64,000 bases of DNA from assembly GCA_036271315.1 (NCBI GenBank), contig DATBAV010000018.1:62001-126000 (forward strand), written 5' to 3'. Positions within the stretch are counted from its first letter, which is position 1; every line of letters starts with the position of its first letter. The translations under genes and the position numbers were made by a program. The notes under the pieces are model-generated. The model was not told the origin of the DNA. It saw only the letters and a list, made by a program, of their open reading frames with translations, and did no database searches. This document shows positions 35,771 to 43,982 of the stretch, in pieces. The DNA comes from VRUE01 sp036271315. Lineage in GTDB: Bacteria; Actinomycetota; Thermoleophilia; Solirubrobacterales; 70-9.

Positions 35771-36508
35771 ATGGCCGCGGCGCTCAAAGCCCTCACCTTC
35801 GACTTCTGGAACACGATCGCCTGCTCGCGATCGGGCACGGCGATGGTGGAGGCCCGGCGGGCGGCGGTTGTAGCGGCCTGCGAAGCCTGTGAGGTCGAGG
35901 TCGAGGCGGAGCTACTAGCGGCGACGCTGGAGGAAGTAACGGCAAGCTACGAGAGGTCCTGGTCGGCGGGCACCCACTTCCATCCAAATGAAGGGGCCGA
36001 GATGCTCGTCGCCGCGCTCGGCATCGAGGGTGCCGCACAGGAGGCGGTTGCCGAGGCATTCCTGACTGCCGGGCGGGGAGCCAAGCTCGAGCTCGCGCCC
36101 GATATTCGACCCTGCCTCGAAGCGCTGGGCGAGCGCGAGCTGCGCCTCGGCATCGTCTGTGACGTTGGCTTCACCGGCGGCGAGCTGCTGCGCGAGTTCC
36201 TCGATCGCGAGGGTCTACTCGAGCACTTCTCGGGCTGGGCCTTCTCCGACGAGGCCGGTTATTACAAGCCCTCGCCGCAGATCTTCGAGGTTGCCCTGAG
36301 CGCGTTGGGTGCCGAGCCGAGCGAAGCGGCGCACGTCGGCGACCTGCGCCGCACCGACATCGCCGGCGCGGCGGCGGTCGGGATGACGACCGTCCGCTAC
36401 CGCGGCCTGCACGACGACCGCGGCGAGGACGGCGGGGGAGAGGCGGATTTCGTCATCGAGAGCCACCGCGAGCTGCCGCCCCTCCTCGATCGCATCGCCG
36501 CTCTCTAG
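35771..36508 (+). CDS. HAD-superfamily hydrolase
   Basis: 245-residue haloacid-dehalogenase-fold hydrolase. Motif I is TFDFWNT with the nucleophilic aspartate, motif II lies in GIVCDVGF, the motif III lysine is in YYKPSPQIFE, and motif IV is HVGDLRRTDIAGA. The layout with a helical cap between motifs I and II fits HAD subfamily IA, phosphatases of small metabolites. The substrate is unknown. The stop overlaps the convergent MMPL gene as CTAG (36505-36508). Confidence 0.92.
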   Translation: MAAALKALTFDFWNTIACSRSGTAMVEARRAAVVAACEACEVEVEAELLAATLEEVTASYERSWSAGTHFHPNEGAEMLVAALGIEGAAQEAVAEAFLTAGRGAKLELAPDIRPCLEALGERELRLGIVCDVGFTGGELLREFLDREGLLEHFSGWAFSDEAGYYKPSPQIFEVALSALGAEPSEAAHVGDLRRTDIAGAAAVGMTTVRYRGLHDDRGEDGGGEADFVIESHRELPPLLDRIAAL

Positions 36509-38652
36509 GAGCGCCCCTCGGCCACCTGTGGGCCGCGCTCGACCTCGATCGCCGGCAGCCGCCGCTCGAGCCAGTCCGGGCACCACCAGTTGCGGGCGCC
36601 GAGCAGCTGCATCACGGCCGGCACGAGGACCATGCGGACGACGGTGGCGTCAAGGAAGATCGCCGCCGCGAGGCCGATGCCGAAGAGCTTGAGGAAGACT
36701 TCGGGCGAGGCGACGAAGGCGAGGAAGACGACGACCATGATCGCCGCCGCAGCGGTGATCACGCGCGCTGTCTTGGCCAGGCCGTCGGCCACCGCGCGCC
36801 TCGTGTCGTGGTCCTTGAGGTACTCCTCGCGGATGCGGGAGACGAGGAAGACCTCGTAGTCCATCGAGAGTCCGAAGAGGATCGCGAACATCATCACCGG
36901 CATGAACGGGGCGATCGGCACTTCGTGGTCGATCCCGATCAGTTCGCCAACCGCGCCGCCCTTGGCGACTAGGGTCATCACCCCGTAGGCGGCGCTGACC
37001 GAGAGCAGGTTCATCACCGCCGCCTTGAGCGAGATCAGCGGCGAGTGGAAGGCGAAGAGCAGCAGCAGGAAGGAGAGTCCGACCACGCCGATGATGAAGA
37101 GCGGCATGCGGCCGGTGATGTATTCGCTCTGGTCCTCCAGTGCAGGCGTCACGCCGCCGAGCTTCGTCACCACGCCCGAGCCCGCGAGCGCGGCGGGCAT
37201 AACGGTGTGGCGCAGGTGGTCGACGAGGTCGGTCGTCGCCGCGTCCTGGGGCGAGGTCGTGGGGATCACGGTGACGATCGCCCCCGTGCCCTGCGAGTTG
37301 AAGCGCGGCGCCGCGACGTAGGCGACCCCGGGGTCTTCCCGCAGCTGCGTCACCAGGCCGTCGACCGCCGAGCGCGCCTGCGGGTCGGGCAGTTCGGCGG
37401 CGATCACGAGCGGGCCGTTGGCGCCGGGGCCGAAGCCCTCGCTGATCAGGTCGTAGGCCTGGCGGGTCATCGTGCCCGGTTTGTCGTTGCCGGCGTCGGG
37501 AAAGCCGAGGCGCATGCCCAGCGCCGGCGCGGCGAGGGCAAGCAGGACCGCGGTGGCGACGATCGCCGCGGTCCAGGGTCGCCGCTGCACGGCGTGGCTC
37601 CAACGGGCGGCGGGGGAGTCGCTCGTCCCTTCCTTTTCCAGCCGGCGGCCGAGGAAGGGGATGCGCAGGCGGTCGACCCGCGGGCCGAGGTAAGAGAGCA
37701 GCGCCGGCAGCAGTGTGATCGAGGCCAGCATCACGACCAGCACCGCGAGCGAGGCCGAGATCGCCACCCCGTACATGTAGGGGAGGCCAGTGAGGAAGAG
37801 ACCGAGCACCGCGATGACAACGGTGCTGCCGGCGATCAGCACGCTGCGGCCCGCCGTGGAGACCGCCTCGACGACCGCGTCGTGGCGGTCCTTGCCCGAG
37901 CGCATCGCCGCCCGGAAGCGGGTCAGGACGAGCAGCGAGTAGTCGATGCCGACGCCGATGCCGATCAGGCCCGAGACCGCGGTGGTCCAGTTGGGCACGT
38001 CGATCACGTTGGCCAGCAGCGCGATCAGGCCGCCGGAGGAGATCCCCAGGCCAACCAGGGCGATCAGCAGCGGCAGGCCGGCAGCGACCAGCGAGCCGAA
38101 GGCGATCAGCAGCACGATCGCCGCCCCGAGGAAGCCGAGCCCCTCGGGGCTGGTCTGTTCCTGCGCGGCGTAGATCGGTTCGCCGCCGAGCTCGATCTGC
38201 AGGCCGGTGCCGTCGTTGTCTTCGGCGGCGGCGATCAGCTCTTCGCCCTGCTTCTTCTTGACCTCCCAGCCCGGCACGTTGAGCGGCAGCGTCGCGGTCG
38301 CGATCGTGCCGTCTTCGGAGACGCGGATCGCTGAGCGCCGCTCGACGTGGTCGACCTTTTCGGCCTGGCTGAAGAAGGCGTCCATCTGCCGCTCGGTTGC
38401 CGGGCCCTTGACCCCCTGCGGGTTCTTCCAGACGACGTAGATTTCCTGCCCCGAGTAGCCGCCGAATTCGCGCTTGGTGAATTCGCTGGCCGCCTTCGAC
38501 TCCGAGCCCGGCGTGTTGTAGTCGGCGTGGAACTCGCCCGCGAGCGAGGACCCGAGTCCGATCAGGACGACGGTCGCGACGATCCAGGCGAGGACCATAC
38601 GGCCGCGGCGGCGGTAGGCGATGTCGGCGAGGCGGGCGAGACGGCGGGTCAT
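36505..38652 (-). CDS. MMPL-family RND transporter
   Basis: 715-residue membrane protein with two repeats of an N-terminal helix, a large extracytoplasmic domain and a cluster of five helices, as in mycobacterial MmpL exporters. Diagnostic parts are GVGIDYSLLVLTRFRAAM in the first half and FGLSMDYEVFLVSRIREEY in the second, the latter containing the D-Y proton-relay pair. It should export a lipid or drug using the proton gradient. ATG 38652 is preceded by a GAAAGGACC ribosome-like site. Divergent from a MarR regulator that probably controls it. A longer frame to 38685 is not preferred. Confidence 0.93.
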   Translation of the reverse strand: MTRRLARLADIAYRRRGRMVLAWIVATVVLIGLGSSLAGEFHADYNTPGSESKAASEFTKREFGGYSGQEIYVVWKNPQGVKGPATERQMDAFFSQAEKVDHVERRSAIRVSEDGTIATATLPLNVPGWEVKKKQGEELIAAAEDNDGTGLQIELGGEPIYAAQEQTSPEGLGFLGAAIVLLIAFGSLVAAGLPLLIALVGLGISSGGLIALLANVIDVPNWTTAVSGLIGIGVGIDYSLLVLTRFRAAMRSGKDRHDAVVEAVSTAGRSVLIAGSTVVIAVLGLFLTGLPYMYGVAISASLAVLVVMLASITLLPALLSYLGPRVDRLRIPFLGRRLEKEGTSDSPAARWSHAVQRRPWTAAIVATAVLLALAAPALGMRLGFPDAGNDKPGTMTRQAYDLISEGFGPGANGPLVIAAELPDPQARSAVDGLVTQLREDPGVAYVAAPRFNSQGTGAIVTVIPTTSPQDAATTDLVDHLRHTVMPAALAGSGVVTKLGGVTPALEDQSEYITGRMPLFIIGVVGLSFLLLLFAFHSPLISLKAAVMNLLSVSAAYGVMTLVAKGGAVGELIGIDHEVPIAPFMPVMMFAILFGLSMDYEVFLVSRIREEYLKDHDTRRAVADGLAKTARVITAAAAIMVVVFLAFVASPEVFLKLFGIGLAAAIFLDATVVRMVLVPAVMQLLGARNWWCPDWLERRLPAIEVERGPQVAEGRS

Positions 38653-38683
38653 GGGAGGTCCTTTCTCTCGAAAAATCCGTTGC

Positions 38684-38697
38684 AACCTAGAAAGGTT
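38684..38697. promoter_or_regulatory. Candidate MarR operator between MMPL and MarR genes
   Basis: AACCT (38684-38688) and AGGTT (38693-38697) form an inverted repeat with a four-base centre inside the divergent region between the MMPL exporter and the MarR-type gene. MarR proteins bind short palindromes of about 14-20 bases at such positions. It is close to both starts, so could repress both. Confidence 0.45.
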
Positions 38698-38749
38698 TCA
38701 GAGGGAAACGATTCTTAGCAGAAAGCAAGCCGGTAGGCTTCGCGATCCT

Positions 38750-39244
38750 GTGAGCAGCAATCCGATAGCGGGGGACGCGGCGCCCTCGACGCTGGCTTTC
38801 CTCCTCTCCCAGGTTGGGCTCCATGCCTCGCGCCAGTTCGCCGAGCGGATCGCCGAGGTCGGCTTGCACCCGGCGCTGTTTCGGGTGCTCAATCTCGTCG
38901 ATGCTGCCGAAGGCCAATCGCAGCAGGCGATCGGAGAGGCAATCGAGGTGCCGCCGAGCCGCATGGTCGGCCTCGTCGACGAGCTCGAGCAGCTGGGCCT
39001 GGTCGAGCGCCGCCCGCATCCCACCGATCGCCGGGTTCGCACCCTTTACCTCACCGCCAAGGGGCGGGAGACGCTCGAGCGCGGGCGTGAGATCGCCAAG
39101 GCTCACGAGCGCGATCTGACCAAAGGCATGCCCGCGGCCGACCGCAAGCGCCTGACTCAGTACCTGCAGAAGATCGTCGACGAGCAGACGATCGGGCGGG
39201 GGATCCACCCCGGCATGAGCGACAAGGCGGGGGCGCCGGGCTGA
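38750..39244 (+). CDS. MarR-family transcriptional regulator
   Basis: 164-residue winged-helix regulator. The helical start (LAFLLSQVGLHASRQFAERI) leads to a helix-turn-helix with EAIEVPPSRMVGLVDELEQL and the beta-wing RRPHPTDRRVRTLYLT with its typical D-R-R. MarR proteins repress exporters until a small ligand binds. The start GTG 38750 is chosen by family length; a longer open frame to 38621 overlaps the divergent promoter and MMPL start. It probably controls the divergent MMPL exporter (inference from arrangement). Confidence 0.9.
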   Translation: MSSNPIAGDAAPSTLAFLLSQVGLHASRQFAERIAEVGLHPALFRVLNLVDAAEGQSQQAIGEAIEVPPSRMVGLVDELEQLGLVERRPHPTDRRVRTLYLTAKGRETLERGREIAKAHERDLTKGMPAADRKRLTQYLQKIVDEQTIGRGIHPGMSDKAGAPG

Positions 39245-39245
39245 G

Positions 39246-40004
39246 TCAACGCCGCCGCTCCTCGCGGAACATCTTCAGCGCGTGGGCGCCGGCCGGGTGC
39301 CGGCGCAGCTCGCGGACCGTCGCCGCCATCGCCACCGGTAGCTCCTCGGGCTGGGGGAGGGGCACGCCGTACTCGGGCGGCATCAGCATCGGTGCGGACA
39401 GCGAGGCGAAGGTCAGGTCGGCGGCGCCGAAGCGCTCGCCGCAGAGGTAGGGACGGCCGTCGCCCAGCCGCTCGGCGACCGCGTCGAAGCTCGCGCGCAC
39501 CGCGGCCTCGGAGCTCGCGGCGGTGGCTGGCGTGACGTCGAGGTAGCGGTCGATGATGCGGGCCGCCACGGGGTAGGCGAACGGCAGCGCCCGGCGCTGC
39601 CAGGCCGGCACGCCGGTGCAGCCGTAGGCGACGGCGATGTCGCGGCGTCCCCGCAGCGCGTTGTACATCCAGCGCCGCCCCTCCGGCCCGAGGTGCGCGT
39701 CGTAGTCGCTCTGCAGCGCCCGGACCTCGGCCGCTTCGGTGGGGTCGTCGGGGAAGAGGCGGCGGTCCGGCGCCGCCTTGGCGCTGGCCTCCTCGACGAT
39801 GTCCGCCGAGTCGGCAAAGACCCGATCTCCCCAGACGAGCACGGGCGCCGTTTTCTTGCCGCCGGCACGGGTGACCGGGATCCAGTGGAGCACCTGCAGG
39901 TGCGCCCGCTCCCGGTAGGCGATGCCCGCCCGGTCGAGCGCCCAGCGAGCCTTCTCGCAGTAGTGACTGATCGGGATCGTGATCAGAGTCGGAAGCTCGC
40001 TCAT
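39246..40004 (-). CDS. Glutathione-S-transferase-like protein
   Basis: 252-residue protein with an N-terminal thioredoxin-fold GST domain (LITIPISHYCEKARWALDRA, then KKTAPVLVWGDRVFADSADI) and a helical C-terminal GST domain with the F-G-A-A-D-L segment (GERFGAADLTFASLSAPMLM). Actinobacteria generally use mycothiol rather than glutathione, so the cofactor is uncertain. ATG 40004 is preferred; upstream in-frame starts to 40124 overlap the divergent gene at 40060. Tail-to-tail with the MarR gene, two bases apart. Confidence 0.85.
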   Translation of the reverse strand: MSELPTLITIPISHYCEKARWALDRAGIAYRERAHLQVLHWIPVTRAGGKKTAPVLVWGDRVFADSADIVEEASAKAAPDRRLFPDDPTEAAEVRALQSDYDAHLGPEGRRWMYNALRGRRDIAVAYGCTGVPAWQRRALPFAYPVAARIIDRYLDVTPATAASSEAAVRASFDAVAERLGDGRPYLCGERFGAADLTFASLSAPMLMPPEYGVPLPQPEELPVAMAATVRELRRHPAGAHALKMFREERRR

Positions 40005-40059
40005 GGCAACAGTGTGACCACTAAGCTCGGGCGGTGGTGTCTTAGCTAAGGAGGACAAG

Positions 40060-40428
40060 ATGGTCGAGAAGATCGATGACATGCCGGCTGGGACGATCGG
40101 CTTCCGGGCCTCGGGGAAGCTCACGCCCGAGGACTATCGAGATGTGTTGGTACCGACCCTGCGCGAGGCGGTCGAGGCCGGTGAGGTGCGGATGCTGTTC
40201 GTGCTCTCCGACTTCGAGGAGCTGGAGCCGCGGGCCTGGTTGGAGGACGCCAAGACCGGGGTCGAGCTCGGCTTCCTCAAGCACTCGGCCTGGAAGCGCT
40301 CCGCGATCGTCAGCGACGCCGAGTGGGTGAAGAAGGCGATGCGCCTGTTCGCCTGGATGACTCCGGGCGAGGTGACGGTCTACGACCTCGACCAGGAGGA
40401 CGAGGCCAGGGCCTGGGTTGCGGCCTGA
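40060..40428 (+). CDS. SpoIIAA-like (STAS-fold) protein
   Basis: 122-residue protein of the SpoIIAA-like family, recognised by GTIGFRASGKLTPEDYRDVL at the start, then MLFVLSDFEELEPRAWLEDA and WKRSAIVSDAEWVKKAMRLF. The family has the STAS fold but usually lacks the phosphorylated serine of true anti-anti-sigma factors; the role is unknown, with suggestions of lipid or membrane-linked functions. A strong AAGGAGG ribosome site precedes ATG 40060. No operon partner. Confidence 0.85.
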   Translation: MVEKIDDMPAGTIGFRASGKLTPEDYRDVLVPTLREAVEAGEVRMLFVLSDFEELEPRAWLEDAKTGVELGFLKHSAWKRSAIVSDAEWVKKAMRLFAWMTPGEVTVYDLDQEDEARAWVAA

Positions 40429-40432
40429 GCGG

Positions 40433-41050
40433 CTAGTCGCGGGCGGCCTCGTCGATCTGCAGCGGGTAGCCGGCGCGCAGGGTGGCGACGGTCGATGGGG
40501 GAGTGATCACGTTTGCGGTGCCCCGCGTGGGACGGGAGCGGCGCTGGCCGTATCCCGCCCGCGTCCACTCGCAGAGCCGATCGCCGATCGCCACGGCGGG
40601 TATCCCGTCGAGCAGGACGAAGGCGCCGTTCGGCAGCTCGGCCCAGGGCAGCTGGTGCAGGCGACGGCGATGAGTGCCGCGGACGATCCGCTCGCCGTGC
40701 AGCTGCCGGTTGACCTGCTTCGCCGAGGGTGCGGGAACACCAAGGCCGGCCGACCAGGCGGCTCGATAGGCGTCATAGCTCTCGCGCCTGCACTCGGCGC
40801 AGGGCCGATGCCCGGCGGCGAAGGCGACGGCCTCGTCGTGGAAGAAGAGGAACGTGTAGTGCCCCGGCTGCCATTGCTCGCGCCAGCGGCCGCGGAACTC
40901 GAGGGCGCAGACGATCCAGAGATCGCTCGCGTGGAAGCGAACGATCTCCCTGTCCCGGTGGAGGATGCCGCGGTTGCCGGTCCAGGCGCCGCGCAGCGGA
41001 AACGCCTCGATGTCGCCCAGCGGGGTTACGCGATTGCGGGCTGAGGTCAC
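40433..41050 (-). CDS. Conserved protein with HRPCAECRRE motif, function unknown
   Basis: About 205 residues. It belongs to a widespread uncharacterised family I recognise by NRVTPLGDI near the start, GAWTGNRGILH, WIVCALEFRGRWR, YTFLFFHDEAVAFAAGHRPC-AECRRESYDAYR, and a C-terminal TPPSTVATLRAGY. The C-A-E-C pair with the preceding His could bind zinc. No function is known to me. GTG 41050 is chosen because the family normally begins a few residues before NRVTP; GTG 41114 is an in-frame alternative and the much longer open frame to 42043 is antisense shadow of the next gene. Confidence 0.75.
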   Translation of the reverse strand: MTSARNRVTPLGDIEAFPLRGAWTGNRGILHRDREIVRFHASDLWIVCALEFRGRWREQWQPGHYTFLFFHDEAVAFAAGHRPCAECRRESYDAYRAAWSAGLGVPAPSAKQVNRQLHGERIVRGTHRRRLHQLPWAELPNGAFVLLDGIPAVAIGDRLCEWTRAGYGQRRSRPTRGTANVITPPSTVATLRAGYPLQIDEAARD

Positions 41051-41170
41051 GTCTAAACGGTAGAGCCAGATGTGGGGCTGATCGCTTGGCGGGCGTAGCT
41101 CGCGCGACCCAACCACATCGCACAAAGATCTATAAAGTGCGCGACTTAAATCGACCGGGGAGGGAAGACG

Positions 41171-42028
41171 GTGGCAGTTTCTCGCTTGAAGATTGGCTTG
41201 CTTTGCGTCGCCGCGGTGGCAGTCGCGGCGCTGTTCGCGGTTACCGGAACCGCAAGTGCCGCGACCGGCAAGATCGAAGGAAAAGTCATCGACGCTGTCA
41301 CCACGCTCGGCATCGAAGAAGTCGAGGTCTGCGCTATCGATCCGCTCGAATTCGAAGCCGTTGCCTGCGCAGAAACGGATGCGGACGGCAAATACGCCCT
41401 CAGCGGTCTGGCGAACGGGAAATACGTCGTTGGATTCCGGGCTCCCTACCTCGGTTACATCACGCAGTACTACAACGGCCAAGAGTCGTTCGAAGAAGCC
41501 GAAGAAGTGGTGATCGCCGGCGGCGGCACGGTTTCGGGCATCAATGCGGAAATGGAACGGGGCGGCGAGATCGCGGGGCGGGTCACCGATGCCCTCACCG
41601 GTGCCGGCATCGAAGAAGTCGAAGTCTGCGCTTTCTCCCAGCACGTGTTCGGCGGCTGCGCGTTTACGGATGCGACCGGCAATTACACGATTCAGGGCGT
41701 CGCAACGGGCTCCTACGCGATCGAATTCTGGGCGGAATTTCTTGGCTACGAAACGCGCTACTACAACGAAGAGGCCAATCCCGCAGGCGCGAATCTCGTC
41801 AGCGTGGTCGCCCCCAACACGACCAGTGGCATAAACGCGCGGCTGAGCAAACCGGCTTCGCGCGTGACTCCTTCTGCGACGCGGACGGTGATCTCGGCGC
41901 CGGCCTTGCCTGCCATGAGTCAGAAACCGAAGCCAAAGCCGAAGACCTGCAAAAAGAACTTCAAACGAGTCAAGCGACACGGCCACACGGTCTGCGTGCG
42001 AAAGCACAAGAAGAAGCATCGAGCCTGA
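41171..42028 (+). CDS. Secreted protein with two carboxypeptidase-regulatory-like domains
   Basis: 285-residue exported protein. The signal peptide (IGLLCVAAVAVAALFAVTGT, then ASA) precedes two CarboxypepD_reg/CNA-B-like beta-sandwich repeats, each beginning G.I.G.V.DA.T..GIEEVEVCA and containing D..G.Y...G...G.Y...F.A..LGY.T.YYN. A linker leads to a Lys/His-rich C-terminal tail (KPKPKTCKKNFKRVKRHGH). These folds act as surface spacers or adhesins. GTG 41171 follows the GGGGAGGGAAG purine-rich site. Glu codons are mostly GAA, as in the propeller operon genes. Confidence 0.85.
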   Translation: MAVSRLKIGLLCVAAVAVAALFAVTGTASAATGKIEGKVIDAVTTLGIEEVEVCAIDPLEFEAVACAETDADGKYALSGLANGKYVVGFRAPYLGYITQYYNGQESFEEAEEVVIAGGGTVSGINAEMERGGEIAGRVTDALTGAGIEEVEVCAFSQHVFGGCAFTDATGNYTIQGVATGSYAIEFWAEFLGYETRYYNEEANPAGANLVSVVAPNTTSGINARLSKPASRVTPSATRTVISAPALPAMSQKPKPKPKTCKKNFKRVKRHGHTVCVRKHKKKHRA

Positions 42029-42084
42029 TCGAGGGAGCGGCATCGGGCGCAGATCCCCGGTGCCGCTGTTACCGTCGCCGCGAG

Positions 42085-43320
42085 ATGCGATCCGGTGACT
42101 CCAGCGGCTGGCCGACGGTCGCCGCTTTCGCCTCGGTCTGCGCGGGCACGCAGCTGCTCTGGCTCACCTTCGCGCCGGTGGACACTGGAACCGCGCACTA
42201 CTACGGGGTCTCGGTCTCGGCCGTCGGCTGGCTGGCTGAGATCTTCCCGCTGCTCTACGTGGTCCTGGCGATCCCGGCCGGCCGCTTGCTCGACACTCAC
42301 TTCAGGCCCGCGCTGCTGACCGGCGCCGCCCTGATGGCGGCCGGGGGAGTGCTCCGGCTTGGCGGGCAGACGTTTGCCTGGGCGATGGCGGGACAGCTGG
42401 CCGTTGCCGTCGCTCAACCCGTCGTGGTGAGCGCGATGGGCAAGGTCTCCGGGGACTACCTGCCGGTCGATCGGCGCGCCGCCGGCATCGCCGTCGCCTC
42501 GGCCGGCAGCTTCGCCGGCATGCTCCTGGCCCTGATCCTCGGCCCGACCCTTGGTGCCCACGGCCAGATCGAGCGCCTGCTTGTCGTGCAGGCGGTGCTC
42601 GGTGTGCTTGCTGCCGGCGCTTTGGCGCTAACCCTGCGTCGGCCCGGTTACGAAGGCGATGAGAGCGCGGCCGTTGAGGGTGGTGCCGTCCGCGCACTTT
42701 GGGCGTCGCCGGCAATGCGGACGCTGTGCGGGCTGGCCTTTGTCGGCTTCGGTGTCTTCGTCGCCCTCGCCACCTGGCTGCAGACGTTGCTTCACCCAGC
42801 CGGCATTTCCGAACAGAGCGCCGGGGTGTTGCTGGTGGCGATGGTCGTCGCCGGGATCGCCGGTTGCGCCGTTTTGCCCCCGTTGCTCGCACGCCGCGGC
42901 GCCGAGCGCACCTTCATGCGCGGTGCCGTACTGACCAGTGCCTTCGGCTGCGCCGCGCTCGGCGCGTTCACGATGCTGGGCGCCCGCGCCGGCGTGATCG
43001 CGGTGATGGGCTTGGTCATGCTGCCGGCGCTACCGGTGATCCTCACCGCCACCGAGCGGCTGGCCGGTTCGGCGGAAGGCACGGCGGGGGCAATGATCTG
43101 GATGGCGGGGAATCTCGGCGGGCTGGTGGTGGCGCTGATCGTCCAGGTCCTCGTCCACGAGCCGCTGGCGGCATTCCTCGCCATGGCCGCGGTCTCCCTG
43201 CTCGGGGTGCCGCTCGCCGCGCGATTCCCCTCCGCCAGGTCGGCAGAGGGGGAAGTCGCGGCGACGGGCGGCGCGATGCTCGCTGGCTCAGCCTCCGGGG
43301 TGGCTGGAAACGAGGACTGA
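42085..43320 (+). CDS. Major facilitator superfamily transporter
   Basis: 411-residue membrane protein with about 12 transmembrane segments, consistent with an MFS permease of the CynX/NimT or general solute type. The first helices (TVAAFASVCAGTQLLWLTFA and WLAEIFPLLYVVLAIPAGRL) end in the loop RLLDTHFRPALLTGA, the family's motif-A-like position. The substrate is unknown. ATG 42085 has no strong ribosome site; the gene begins 56 bases after the secreted two-domain protein. Its 3' end overlaps the convergent secreted protein at 43288 by 33 bases. Confidence 0.88.
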   Translation: MRSGDSSGWPTVAAFASVCAGTQLLWLTFAPVDTGTAHYYGVSVSAVGWLAEIFPLLYVVLAIPAGRLLDTHFRPALLTGAALMAAGGVLRLGGQTFAWAMAGQLAVAVAQPVVVSAMGKVSGDYLPVDRRAAGIAVASAGSFAGMLLALILGPTLGAHGQIERLLVVQAVLGVLAAGALALTLRRPGYEGDESAAVEGGAVRALWASPAMRTLCGLAFVGFGVFVALATWLQTLLHPAGISEQSAGVLLVAMVVAGIAGCAVLPPLLARRGAERTFMRGAVLTSAFGCAALGAFTMLGARAGVIAVMGLVMLPALPVILTATERLAGSAEGTAGAMIWMAGNLGGLVVALIVQVLVHEPLAAFLAMAAVSLLGVPLAARFPSARSAEGEVAATGGAMLAGSASGVAGNED

Positions 43321-43851
43321 GGTCACCTTGGTGGAGTTGGAGAAGTCGAACTGGGTTTCGATTTCTCCCTTCCCCTTCAGGGTGAAATTGGCGAAGCTGG
43401 GGCCGCTGAGCTTCTTCGCGCTCGGATAGGCCTTCTGCACTTCGCCCATCGTCGAGCCGATTCCGATTCCCTTCGAGGTCTTGAACTCGCTCAAGGGCGT
43501 GTTCAGGTCTGGCTTCAGCTGATCTCCCACTTTCTTCTGCCCGACCGTGAGGAAAATCCGCCAGACCTTGGCCGGACCGCTGCCGCTGGCCGGTTCCTCG
43601 AGTAGGACGTTGGCGCTTGTCGCCGTTTCGTCGCCGTGTTTGCCGCCTTCGTAGACGCACTGGAATTCGCAGTCTTTGGTGTTGCCCCAGGCCTTCTTCA
43701 CCTTGCTGGCGGTGGCCCCAAGAGCGACGCCGCCGATCGACTTGCCGGGGACGATCAGCGTTGTGCTGGGCTTCGGCAGCGCGGCACTTGCGCTCGCCGG
43801 CAGGGCGAGGGCGAGGATCGCGCCGAGAAGTACGGCGAAACGAGCGGTCAT
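43288..43851 (-). CDS. Small exported protein with two GVxLG/GIGIGS repeats
   Basis: 187-residue secreted protein with signal peptide FAVLLGAILALALPASASA. The mature part has two related segments, SIGGVALGATASKVKKAWG and GIGIGSTMGEVQKAYPSA, both resembling the start of BamE-like/PepSY-like lipid-side folds seen in small envelope proteins, and two cysteines (DCEFQC). No function is known. The ATG 43851 start fits the signal peptide. It overlaps the 3' end of the MFS gene by 33 bases and is divergent from the desaturase. Confidence 0.7.
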   Translation of the reverse strand: MTARFAVLLGAILALALPASASAALPKPSTTLIVPGKSIGGVALGATASKVKKAWGNTKDCEFQCVYEGGKHGDETATSANVLLEEPASGSGPAKVWRIFLTVGQKKVGDQLKPDLNTPLSEFKTSKGIGIGSTMGEVQKAYPSAKKLSGPSFANFTLKGKGEIETQFDFSNSTKVTSVLVSSHPGG

Positions 43852-43982
43852 CTACTGCTCCTTGTTGGTTGGAGGCCTTCGATTCGAGGGCCGGGAGGAA
43901 GGCAGTGATCATATGTGGGCCCGGGCTGTCGTTTCTGTCCCCGACGCCGATCTTTAGGAAGCGCGTCTACCGTCACCGGCCC

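Noticed and set aside
37045..38334. 429-residue plus-strand frame opposite the MMPL gene
   Set aside because: Gln/Arg/Asp-rich shadow translation without motifs; the MMPL frame is complete with its conserved helices.
40433..42043. 536-residue minus-strand frame covering the 41171 secreted-protein gene
   Set aside because: Only the last 205 residues match a family; the rest is antisense to a gene with a signal peptide and repeats.
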